The notes under the pieces are model-generated. The model was not told the DNA's origin. It saw nothing but the letters and a program-made list of their open reading frames with translations, and searched no databases. From Holophagaceae bacterium (GTDB lineage Bacteria; Acidobacteriota; Holophagae; Holophagales; Holophagaceae), in assembly GCA_025353305.1 (NCBI GenBank), contig JANXQX010000265.1, positions 1 through 24,453 on the forward strand: DNA of 24,453 bases, written 5' to 3'. The position numbers and the translations under genes were made by a program. Positions 17,132 to 23,745 of the stretch are shown piece after piece; the stretch's first letter is position 1, and each line of letters starts with the position of its first letter.

Positions 17132-17343
17132 TAAAGCACCTCGCCTAAAAATCCTGAAGCGTAGAGGTGGAAGGCGAGGTGCTTTTCCTTGGGGGCAAGC
17201 CCCCTCTGGCGCCGGTCACGCAGTGCGTGCCCGGCTGTCACCCCCTGGGAGCGCCACGCCGCGCCCCCAGACCCCCGGCGAGCGGTGCCCTGAAGGCTGT
17301 GGATAATCCAAAGATTTCGAACGGGCACCACTAGAGCACCTCG
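17129..17343. mobile_element. GC-rich palindromic insertion between purS and purQ, flanked by a 15-bp direct repeat
   Basis: CACTAAAGCACCTCG at 17129-17143 recurs as CACTAGAGCACCTCG at 17329-17343, exactly 200 bp apart with one mismatch. The second copy is the natural end of purS (codons for Glu-Val-Leu-stop); the first copy repeats those codons right at the purQ start, the single change being synonymous. The 185 bp between contain dense hairpins: GGGGG(CAAG)CCCCC at 17191-17204, and an 11-position stem at 17211-17235 with one mismatch. This fits insertion of a small non-coding palindromic element with target duplication, or a slippage duplication. No transposase is present and I see no second copy in the window. 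Confidence 0.55.
17133..17185 (-). promoter_or_regulatory. Hairpin that encloses the purQ ribosome binding site
   Basis: AAAGCACCTCGCCT (17133-17146) and AGGCGAGGTGCTTT (17172-17185) are exact inverted repeats with a 25-nt loop. In the minus-strand mRNA the downstream arm contains the GAGGTG ribosome binding site and ends one base before the GTG start, so the folded RNA should hide the site. It may be a consequence of the insertion or a control element. Confidence 0.6.
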
Positions 17344-17567
17344 ATGGTGGCTTTTTCCATCACCGGATTCACCAGCAGCTTGTCGCACATGGCCTGGGCC
17401 TGGGCCCGGGCTTCGTCGGGGCTAAGGGTGGGGATGTCCATCTCGATCAGTCGGCCGATGCGCAGGTGATCCACCTTGAAGTCGAAGCCATGCAGCCCTT
17501 GCTCCACCGCTTTTCCTTGGGGGTCCAGAATTCCAGCCTTCAGTGATACCAGCACACGCACCTTCAT
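17331..17567 (-). CDS. purS: Phosphoribosylformylglycinamidine synthase subunit PurS
   Basis: A 78-residue PurS, the small subunit that bridges PurL and PurQ and helps the ammonia channel form. MKVRVLVSLKAGILDPQGKAV at the N-terminus is the family hallmark, followed by FDFKVDHLRIGRLIEMD and a CDKLLVNPVME segment. I chose the ATG at 17567 because the protein then starts exactly like family members; a TTG at 17579 would add four residues. A GGGGGC stretch is the likely ribosome binding site. It is first in the purS-purQ pair. Its last codons are duplicated in front of purQ (see the insertion entry). Confidence 0.95.
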   Translation of the reverse strand: MKVRVLVSLKAGILDPQGKAVEQGLHGFDFKVDHLRIGRLIEMDIPTLSPDEARAQAQAMCDKLLVNPVMEKATIEVL

Positions 17568-17585
17568 GAATGCCCCCAATGGATC

Positions 17586-17614
17586 ATTTTATCTTGGAAA
17601 CGGTCCTTGCTGAA
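17586..17614 (-). promoter_or_regulatory. Candidate sigma-70-type promoter for purS
   Basis: On the minus strand TTCAGC (17614-17609), 17 bp, then TAAAAT (17591-17586). The -10 box matches five of six consensus positions, the -35 box only three. Transcription would begin about 12 bp before the purS ATG. Confidence 0.35.
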
Positions 17615-17661
17615 CGCTGCTTTGTCCTCCAAGCTCAAGGATTCTGCTTAAGGATATGGGA

Positions 17662-18249
17662 ATGCTCTTGCTGGTTCCTCCCGGCATCACCACCGAGGCT
17701 GCGGCACCTTTGAAAGCTATCGGCATCGTCTTGGAGGTTCTTGAGGGTGTTTCAGAATCCATTACCAGCCGCACGCCAGCCAAGCAGTCGAAGGCCATTT
17801 CATCGGCCCTGGCGGCTTGGGACAAGCACAAAGCGGCATTGCTTGCGGCCCTCCCTACCGAGGACCAAACCAGACTGCAAAATGCCTTCAGTGTTCTGAA
17901 GTCCACCAGCGGACTCCGTGCGGCCGAAGCGGCTCTTGATGCTTCAGACCTTCTCGCAGTGCGTTTGCCAGCAGATCGCACGGCCCGCCTGGGCGCTGCG
18001 GATCGCGCCTGCATGCGGGCCTGGGTTCGCGTGGAGGCCGCGCGTTGGGATAGCGTGCCGGACCTGCAAGCGGCCTTCAAGCCTTTCCTGGATCAGGACA
18101 CCAAGAATTACGGCCCGGCTCTCAAGAAGGTAGAAACAGCTCTCGCCGCCTTCCACGTGGGCCATTCGGCCCATGACGCCGTGGCCGCCAAGAAAGCCGC
18201 TACCGAGTTGTTGGAGCTGGTGGACGCCCTGGAAAAGCCCGCTCGCTAG
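17662..18249 (+). CDS. Unknown protein, mostly helical (195 aa)
   Basis: The ATG at 17662 has AAGGA seven bases upstream; the ATG at 17656 would be too close to it. The protein is Ala/Leu-rich with regularly spaced charged residues, suggesting an all-helical fold (for example the segments around KQSKAISSALAAWDKHKAA and GLRAAEAALDASDLLAVRL). The first 30 residues are hydrophobic but contain Pro-Pro-Gly and do not look like a standard signal. There is no catalytic motif, and I do not recognise a family. It is divergent from purS, with about 95 bp between the starts, and converges on the alkyltransferase-like gene across a hairpin. Confidence 0.75.
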   Translation: MLLLVPPGITTEAAAPLKAIGIVLEVLEGVSESITSRTPAKQSKAISSALAAWDKHKAALLAALPTEDQTRLQNAFSVLKSTSGLRAAEAALDASDLLAVRLPADRTARLGAADRACMRAWVRVEAARWDSVPDLQAAFKPFLDQDTKNYGPALKKVETALAAFHVGHSAHDAVAAKKAATELLELVDALEKPAR

Positions 18250-18289
18250 GACTTGGAACTTGACTCAGGGCGCTGCCCCTCGCCCTCGC

Positions 18290-18330
18290 ACGCGAAGCGT
18301 TGCTTGCGACGGGGCCGCAACGCTTCGCGT
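18290..18330. terminator. 14-bp perfect inverted repeat between convergent genes
   Basis: ACGCGAAGCGTTGC (18290-18303) and its exact reverse complement (18317-18330) flank a 13-nt loop. It lies 40 bp after the unknown helical gene and 58 bp past the alkyltransferase-like gene stop. There is no T-run, so it could be a repeat-type palindrome rather than a classical terminator. The following 60 bp are GC-rich with further small dyads. Confidence 0.5.
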
Positions 18331-18388
18331 TCGGTCCTATCCTCGCCTTCGCTCCGCTTCGGTCGGATGGTGGGACTTGGGGTTTCTT

Positions 18389-18760
18389 TCAAGATCCCTG
18401 CGGCTTCCAGCGATGGGTTTCGAGATCCAGGGTGCCATCGTTGGAGACGTCGATGCCTTCGGCGCGGAGGCGTTCGATCTGCACTATGGCGCCCCACCAG
18501 CGGCCTTTGGAGGGCACATAGCCCTGATTATTCACCACCCGGTGCCAGGGCAGTCTCGTGCCTTCCGGCAGGCCCCGAAGTACCATGCCCACCTGCCGGG
18601 GACGGCGTGGGAAGCCCGCCAGCATTGCCACTTGCCCGTAACTTGCAAGGCGGCCCTTGGGGATCTTTGCAACGATGGCAAGGACCAGGTCGCGGAAGGC
18701 TGGGCCAGGATCTCCGTCCTCAAGATTTAATTTCCGGGCTTCACCAGGGTTGCGGCTCAT
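18389..18760 (-). CDS. atl: Alkyltransferase-like protein (ATL; MGMT family without active Cys)
   Basis: A 123-residue member of the O6-methylguanine-DNA methyltransferase DNA-binding domain family. The active-site PCHRV of true methyltransferases is replaced by PWHRV (Trp72 where Cys would be), the hallmark of ATL proteins such as E. coli YbaZ. ATLs bind O6-alkylguanine, flip it out and steer nucleotide excision repair to it. SYGQVA with Tyr41 and the RRPRQVGMVLRG helix (a possible Arg finger at 55) are kept. The frame extends upstream to 18859, but the ATG at 18760 overlaps the DUF2203 stop (ATGA) and gives the normal ATL length. It is probably translated by coupling with that gene. It cannot be a methyltransferase unless the Trp codon is a sequencing error. 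Confidence 0.9.
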   Translation of the reverse strand: MSRNPGEARKLNLEDGDPGPAFRDLVLAIVAKIPKGRLASYGQVAMLAGFPRRPRQVGMVLRGLPEGTRLPWHRVVNNQGYVPSKGRWWGAIVQIERLRAEGIDVSNDGTLDLETHRWKPQGS

Positions 18761-19116
18761 GTTTGATGAACGGGCCTCATGTAGACCGGGATCCGGCTGC
18801 CGAAACCGCCTTCGTAGCTGTGCCAGTGCTCGATGTCTTCTTCCGGATAGGCCCAGCACCAGTAGCCATCGCCACTGTCAAAGTCCACGAGCCAAAGGCT
18901 CTTCACGTCGGCACCCAGATCGCGGATGCCATCGGCCCAACTCTCAACCAGGACCTGCAGCCGGTCACGGAGCGCTTCCGCCCGGACGTCTTCCTGCTCC
19001 TCCAGTTCGCTCAATTCTTCCGCAAGGCTCGCGGCCAATTGAAACACCGGGCCGGTCATGGACCGGACCGCAGGCATCAATTCTTTGGCTTCCTCCAATG
19101 TGAAAACTCGGGCCAT
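18757..19116 (-). CDS. DUF2203 family protein
   Basis: A 119-residue protein starting with ARVFTLEEAKELMPAVR, followed by a long charged helix pair (SLAEELSELEEQEDVRAEALRDR), then the conserved end DLGADVKSLWLVDFDSGDGYWCWAYPEEDIEHWHSYEGGFGSRIPV. The layout of helical N-terminus, GLVDF-like strand, cWxxxEd and WH...GF.gR.P matches DUF2203 as I remember it; the function of the family is unknown. The ATG at 19116 has GGAGGAAG upstream; the frame to 19161 lacks such a site. Its stop overlaps the alkyltransferase-like start, and its start is only 29 bp from the divergent gene at 19146. Confidence 0.85.
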   Translation of the reverse strand: MARVFTLEEAKELMPAVRSMTGPVFQLAASLAEELSELEEQEDVRAEALRDRLQVLVESWADGIRDLGADVKSLWLVDFDSGDGYWCWAYPEEDIEHWHSYEGGFGSRIPVYMRPVHQT

Positions 19117-19145
19117 GCCTTCCTCCGCTGCTTCATGATAATCCC

Positions 19146-19850
19146 ATGCGCTTTGTTCCATTGATCCTGTCCAGTTCCGCCCCCGAAAACTGGGCGGCCT
19201 TCAGGGATGTTGAGTTGAGATGGGACGGCCTTCTGCACGCTGGTTGGGAAAGATCCTTGAGGGCTGGGCTGGCCATCCATGCCCTGCATCTCCCACCCAG
19301 GTCCTGGGGAAAGGAACTGCTTGAATCGGCTCTGGGGACCCTGCACCCGCAGCTGGGAGCGGATTTCCTGGTGATTCCGACCGACGCGCTCACCGGCCGT
19401 CAAGCTGCTTCAGCCTTTCTTCAAACCCTGGAAGCCCTTCTGGAACACACATCAGGACGGGGCGTGAAGCTCGCCCTTCGTCCTTCGAAAGGCGCCCTGC
19501 AAGGGCTCCTGGCGCTATTGAAGGAAGCCCGGGGCGAGGCCGTCGGGTTTTGCTGGGACCCCAATATAGGCCCTGATCTGGATCTCATTTCGGATCGCCT
19601 CTATACCGCCGTCGGTGGATTGGATGGTGATTACACCGCGCTGCAACGCACTGGCTATCGCTGGAATTTAGCACTGGAGGGAATGCCCGCAGAGCTTCCG
19701 TCAAGAATCAAGGCCCTTGAAACAAAATATCCAACCGTATTTTTCCCCGCGGAAATGCCCACCACCGCGCTGGGCCGGCCCATTGTTCCTGATGAAAGCC
19801 TGATCTTTGGCGCGCATTGGAATCCACGGCCCGAACGGAGCAGCGAATGA
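19146..19850 (+). CDS. Unknown protein, possibly xylose-isomerase-like TIM barrel
   Basis: A 234-residue protein without a confident family. The pattern of short hydrophobic strands followed by helices (LAIHALHLPP, GADFLVIPT, GVKLALRPS, GEAVGFCWDPN, AVGGLDGDYTALQRTGYRWNLALEGM) resembles the sugar-phosphate isomerase/epimerase or AP endonuclease 2 type barrel, but the usual metal-ligand Glu/His/Asp set is not obvious, so an enzyme activity is doubtful. The ATG has no clear ribosome binding site and lies 29 bp from the divergent DUF2203 start, so it may be leaderless. Its TGA overlaps the lpxB ATG (ATGA), which makes it the first gene of the lpxB operon. Confidence 0.75.
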   Translation: MRFVPLILSSSAPENWAAFRDVELRWDGLLHAGWERSLRAGLAIHALHLPPRSWGKELLESALGTLHPQLGADFLVIPTDALTGRQAASAFLQTLEALLEHTSGRGVKLALRPSKGALQGLLALLKEARGEAVGFCWDPNIGPDLDLISDRLYTAVGGLDGDYTALQRTGYRWNLALEGMPAELPSRIKALETKYPTVFFPAEMPTTALGRPIVPDESLIFGAHWNPRPERSSE

Positions 19851-21001
19851 GCGGCACCCTTCTGGTCATCGCAGGCGAGGCCTCCGGCGATCTGCACGGC
19901 AGCGAACTGTTGCGCGAGATCAAGGCGCGGCGTCCGGCCTTGCGCATCATCGGCATCGGCGGGGATGGCATGGCGCCCTATCTCGATCGCCAGTTGGCCC
20001 ACGTGAAGGATCTTGGCGTGGTGGGCTTCATCGAGGTCATCAAGCACCTGCCCTCCTTGAACCGGCTCTTCAAGCGGATTCTTCAATCGGCGAAGGAAGA
20101 AAATATTGATGCCGCACTGTTCATCGATTACCCGGGCCTCAATTTACGACTCGCCAAATCCCTTCGCACCGCAATGCCTGCGGTGAAGCTGCACCAGTAT
20201 GTCTGCCCGCAGGTTTGGGCCTGGAAGAAGGGCCGGATCCCGGAGCTGGGCCGGGTCCTCGATACGCTCTACTGCCTCTTTGATTTCGAGCCCGCGCTCT
20301 TCAAGGGCCTCCCTGTGGAAGCCATCTGGGTGGGAAACCCTTTGGTGGAAATGGTCAAACCGGAAGTGGACCGCGAACGCTTTTTTTCAAGCACCGGTCT
20401 CGATCCCTCGAAGCCCTTGGTGGCACTGCTTCCCGGCAGTCGCGATGGTGAGATCCAGCGCCTGCTGCCGCCCATGGTGGAACTGGTGCGGCGGTGGCGC
20501 GACGATGGCGACGCAGTGCACCGCGAAATGCAATGGGTGCTCCCCGTGGCACCAACCCTTTCCGACGAGTTCATCCAGGCTTTTCTGAAGGACACCCCCA
20601 TTCTTCCGGTGCGCTCCTGCAGCTATGCAGCCCGCGCCTGCGCTGATGCAGCCCTGGTGGCTTCGGGCACGGCGACGTTGGAAACGGCCTTGTTGGGCAC
20701 GCCCTTCGCCATCGTCTATAAACTCAATCCGCTGACCTACGCCATGGCAAAATCCTTCGTGAAGTTGCCCTATTTCGGATTGGCCAATGTCGTCGCCGGA
20801 CGCGGCGTGGTGGAAGAACTGGTGCAGAGCCAGGTGAATCCTGATGAATTAGAGAAGGTGCTGATCCGCCTGCTCGATCCGGCCATAGCGGCAAAAATCC
20901 GCGAAGACCTGGGCACCGTGCGGCAGCACCTAGGTGAACCCGGAGCTGCTGCCCGGGTGGCCGAACATCTATTACAATCCATGGAGCTCGACCGAAAATG
21001 A
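19847..21001 (+). CDS. lpxB: Lipid-A-disaccharide synthase
   Basis: A membrane-associated GT19 glycosyltransferase that joins UDP-2,3-diacylglucosamine and lipid X to form the lipid A disaccharide. The 384-residue length is typical. The N-terminal GEASGDLHG is at 10-18. IDYPGLNLRLAK, QVWAWKKGRI, LLPGSRDGEIQRLLP and the C-terminal SGTATLETALLGTPFAIVYK through LANVVAGRGVVEEL are diagnostic. The frame extends to 19817 but the ATG at 19847, overlapping the upstream stop, begins right before the conserved strand. Its own stop overlaps the next ATG (20998), so the operon is tightly coupled. kdsC, another lipopolysaccharide gene, lies 2.7 kb downstream on the opposite strand. Confidence 0.97.
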   Translation: MSGTLLVIAGEASGDLHGSELLREIKARRPALRIIGIGGDGMAPYLDRQLAHVKDLGVVGFIEVIKHLPSLNRLFKRILQSAKEENIDAALFIDYPGLNLRLAKSLRTAMPAVKLHQYVCPQVWAWKKGRIPELGRVLDTLYCLFDFEPALFKGLPVEAIWVGNPLVEMVKPEVDRERFFSSTGLDPSKPLVALLPGSRDGEIQRLLPPMVELVRRWRDDGDAVHREMQWVLPVAPTLSDEFIQAFLKDTPILPVRSCSYAARACADAALVASGTATLETALLGTPFAIVYKLNPLTYAMAKSFVKLPYFGLANVVAGRGVVEELVQSQVNPDELEKVLIRLLDPAIAAKIREDLGTVRQHLGEPGAAARVAEHLLQSMELDRK

Positions 21002-22749
21002 AAATCATCTTTCCTGTCCTGCTCGCACTGAACCTATCCGGTGCTGCCTTAGGGGCTGCTACACCATCAAAAGCCTTGGACCCCTTTTTCAAGGAATACT
21101 GGGAGCACACCCTGCGCACAAGTCCTGAGCTGGCCACGGTGGTGGGTGATGACCGCTACAACGATCGGCTCTCCGATGTGTCTTCTGGCGCCATCCAACA
21201 AGATCTCGTGTGGAAACGCTCCTTTCTCACAAAGCTGAATGCCCTTCCCAAAAAGGGCCTTGACGCCGATCAGCTTCTCAGCCGCGATGTCCTCATCACC
21301 CTTATCCAGGATCAACTGGATGGCGCCTTGTTCAAGCCCTGGGAGACGCCCCTCACCCAGATGGACGGCCTGCACATAGATTTCCCGCAGCTCTTCAGCA
21401 GTCATCCGTTCAAGACTTCAAAGGACTACCGCGATTATATTTCGCGGCTGAAAGCCTTCTCGAAATCAGTGGATGACACCATCGCCAACATGCGCTCGGG
21501 GCTCGGCCATCATCAAGTTCCGCCAAAACTTGTGATCCAGGAAATCATCAGCCAGGTGCAACCGCTAAGTGGCGGTGCCACTTCCCTAGCGCCCTTTCTG
21601 GAACCTTTGAAAAAATTCCCGGAAGGTGTTGCCACCGCTGAACAGACCGGCCTGCGCATGGAGGTAGACTCCGCACTAGAACTGTCCGTGACACCTGCAT
21701 ACGCCCGCCTGCTGAGTTTCCTCGAAAAGGAATACCTGCCCCAAGGCCGGGTTGAACCAGGAGTCTGGGCCTTGAAAAATGGAGCAGCCAGGTATCGCTA
21801 TGCCATTCGCCACCACACCACCACCAAGCTTGATGCGAAGGCCATTCACGAACTCGGGCTGAAGGAAGTGGCGCGCATCGAAGGCGAGATGACCGCCATC
21901 GGCGCGAGCCTCGGGTTCAAGGATCTCGCGGCCTTCCGCGACGGCGTCGCCAAGAAGCAGGACCTTCATCCGAAGGATGGGCATGAGCTGGTGGCGCGCT
22001 ACCAAGGCTACGTGGACGGCATGCAGGCCGAATTGCCAAAGCTTTTCGGGCGACTGCCGAAAGCTCCGCTTCGAGTGATCCCCATGGAAGCCTTCCGCGC
22101 TGAAGCAGCCGCCGCCGCGGACTACAATGCGGGGACGCCCGATGGAAAGCGGCCCGGACGCTTCGCCGTCAATACCTTCAAGGCCGAAACCCGCACCATG
22201 CTGACATGTGAGAGCACCGCGTACCACGAGGCCATCCCGGGTCATCACATGCAGATTTCCATAGCGCAGGAGCTGGAATCCATACCGGAATTCCAGAAGC
22301 ATGCTCCGTTCACCGTCTTCGAGGAAGGCTGGGCCCTCTACTCCGAGCGCCTGCCGAAGGAGCTGGGCTTCTACAAAGATCCCTATTCCGATTACGGCCG
22401 CCTGAACGATGAAATGCTTCGCGCCATCCGGCTTGTGTTGGACACAGGAGTCCACTCCCTTCACTGGGCCCGGGTTCAAATGGTGGATTTCTTCCGTGCC
22501 CACGGCTCCATGGACGAAGTGGATATCCAAAGCGAAACGGACCGCTACATCGCCTGGCCTGGCCAAGCCCTGGCCTACAAGATCGGCCAGATGCGGATCC
22601 TCGAACTGCGGGAAGACGCTAAACGGAAACTGGGCGGCAGATTTGATATCAAGGGTTTCCACGACTGCGTCCTGGGCGGCGGCGCCCTGCCCCTGGATCT
22701 GCTGGAACGCCGCGTGGCCGCCTGGACCCAAAGCGAATCGAACCGGTGA
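20998..22749 (+). CDS. Exported DUF885 family protein, probable zinc metallopeptidase
   Basis: A 583-residue protein with a signal peptide (MKIIFPVLLALNLSGAALGA, likely cut near residue 20). It matches DUF885, a family related to zinc metallopeptidases. The zinc motif HEAIPGHH is at 410-417 (His410, Glu411, His416) and EEGWALYSE with the probable third ligand Glu442 or 443 follows at 442-450. Other blocks are HHTTTKLDAKAIHELGLKEV, RPGRFAVNTF and the C-terminal GQALAYKIGQMRILELRE. Substrates of the family are mostly unknown; peptide cleavage in the periplasm is inferred. Start and stop overlap lpxB and the radical SAM gene. Confidence 0.93.
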   Translation: MKIIFPVLLALNLSGAALGAATPSKALDPFFKEYWEHTLRTSPELATVVGDDRYNDRLSDVSSGAIQQDLVWKRSFLTKLNALPKKGLDADQLLSRDVLITLIQDQLDGALFKPWETPLTQMDGLHIDFPQLFSSHPFKTSKDYRDYISRLKAFSKSVDDTIANMRSGLGHHQVPPKLVIQEIISQVQPLSGGATSLAPFLEPLKKFPEGVATAEQTGLRMEVDSALELSVTPAYARLLSFLEKEYLPQGRVEPGVWALKNGAARYRYAIRHHTTTKLDAKAIHELGLKEVARIEGEMTAIGASLGFKDLAAFRDGVAKKQDLHPKDGHELVARYQGYVDGMQAELPKLFGRLPKAPLRVIPMEAFRAEAAAAADYNAGTPDGKRPGRFAVNTFKAETRTMLTCESTAYHEAIPGHHMQISIAQELESIPEFQKHAPFTVFEEGWALYSERLPKELGFYKDPYSDYGRLNDEMLRAIRLVLDTGVHSLHWARVQMVDFFRAHGSMDEVDIQSETDRYIAWPGQALAYKIGQMRILELREDAKRKLGGRFDIKGFHDCVLGGGALPLDLLERRVAAWTQSESNR

Positions 22750-23705
22750 TGGCACCCATGGATCCCCTCGCCCACGAACCGGCCCAGCCAGCCTCGAACC
22801 TTCACTACGACGTCGAGGCCGACTGGAACCTGCTCTACACCTGCAATTTCCGCTGCAACTATTGTTTCTTTCCGCCCCAGATCCTCGGTTCAAAACTTCA
22901 GATCCACAGCGATCCCGATGGCTGGGCAAGGGCCTTCGAATCCACGCAGCGCACCTGGCTCTTGCATATCACCGGTGGAGAACCAACGATCTATCCACGA
23001 TTTCCGGAACTCTGCGCGCGGCTTTCGGAACGACACTTCCTCTCCATCAATTCCAACCTTTCCCATTCCTCCATCGAAGGATTGATCGACCTGGTCGATC
23101 CAGGCCGGATCCACTTCATCAATGCCGCCCTCCATGTGGAGGAGCGCCTGAAGCGAGGCGGCTTTGACCTTTTCATGGCCCGGGTGAAGCGCCTTCGCCA
23201 GGCTGGGTTCTCGGTGATGGCTTCACTGGTGATGACTCCTGAACGAATCGTTGATTTCCCGGAATTCGAAGAAATATTCGCCTCCCACGGCCTAGCACTC
23301 CATCCCAAGGTGCTGCGCGGGCAGCACGCTGGCCGTGCCTTCCCGGAATCCTATTCCCGGGGAGACAGAGTAATGCTGCACCAGTTCATCGCCCGGGCTG
23401 CGGCCTTCGCTGCCTTCGAGTTCCAGCCCATGGGCGAGGCCGCCACCATCGACCTGTTCACCGAAGCGAGTCTCGTCGATGGACGCAAAGATTACACCGG
23501 CCAACTCTGCGCGTCCGGTTCACGGTTCGTGCGCATCGAGCCCGAAGGATCCGTATTCCGCTGCGGCACGACCGAGCTGCTTGGGAACCTGCTGAAGAAA
23601 ACCCTGCGCCTTCTTCCCTCTCCTCGTGTCTGTGATACCCGCTACTGCCCATATTTTTGTGAGAAGTACACCCAGCAGAAGTTCCTGCAAGTAGCCGCTG
23701 AGTAA
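22749..23705 (+). CDS. Radical SAM protein with SPASM-like C-terminal cysteines
   Basis: A 318-residue protein. CNFRCNYC at 32-39 binds the SAM 4Fe-4S cluster (Cys32, Cys36, Cys39), and ITGGEPTIYP follows as the GGE motif. The C-terminus carries Cys254, Cys272, Cys295, Cys300 and Cys304 (GQLCASGS, FRCGT, VCDTRYCPYFC), a spacing suggesting an auxiliary cluster of the SPASM or twitch type. Such enzymes modify peptides, proteins or cofactors. No precursor peptide gene was found beside it. Three starts are possible: GTG 22746, ATG 22749 and ATG 22758; I chose 22749, which overlaps the DUF885 stop by one base. It is the last gene of the lpxB-DUF885 operon. Confidence 0.88.
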   Translation: MAPMDPLAHEPAQPASNLHYDVEADWNLLYTCNFRCNYCFFPPQILGSKLQIHSDPDGWARAFESTQRTWLLHITGGEPTIYPRFPELCARLSERHFLSINSNLSHSSIEGLIDLVDPGRIHFINAALHVEERLKRGGFDLFMARVKRLRQAGFSVMASLVMTPERIVDFPEFEEIFASHGLALHPKVLRGQHAGRAFPESYSRGDRVMLHQFIARAAAFAAFEFQPMGEAATIDLFTEASLVDGRKDYTGQLCASGSRFVRIEPEGSVFRCGTTELLGNLLKKTLRLLPSPRVCDTRYCPYFCEKYTQQKFLQVAAE

Positions 23706-23707
23706 AT

Positions 23708-23742
23708 CGAGGCCAACAATTTCACTTTCTCTCCTGGCCTCG
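23708..23742. terminator. Hairpin between convergent genes
   Basis: CGAGGCCA (23708-23715) and TGGCCTCG (23735-23742) pair exactly around a 19-nt pyrimidine-rich loop, filling the 40-bp gap between the radical SAM stop and the kdsC stop. There is no T-run, so termination strength is uncertain. Confidence 0.55.
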
Positions 23743-23745
23743 CGT

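Noticed and set aside
17131..17388. 85-codon minus-strand frame across the purS-purQ spacer
   Set aside because: It runs over the hairpin-rich insertion and overlaps the purS end in another frame; its composition is not protein-like. The Glu-Val-Leu-stop end is explained by duplication of the purS end.
18253..19164. 303-codon plus-strand frame over the alkyltransferase-like and DUF2203 genes
   Set aside because: It is antisense to two family-matching genes with overlapping start/stop codons; its product has no recognisable motif.
21676..22929. 417-codon minus-strand open frame opposite the DUF885 gene
   Set aside because: It is a shadow frame of a conserved gene with low-complexity, domain-free translation.
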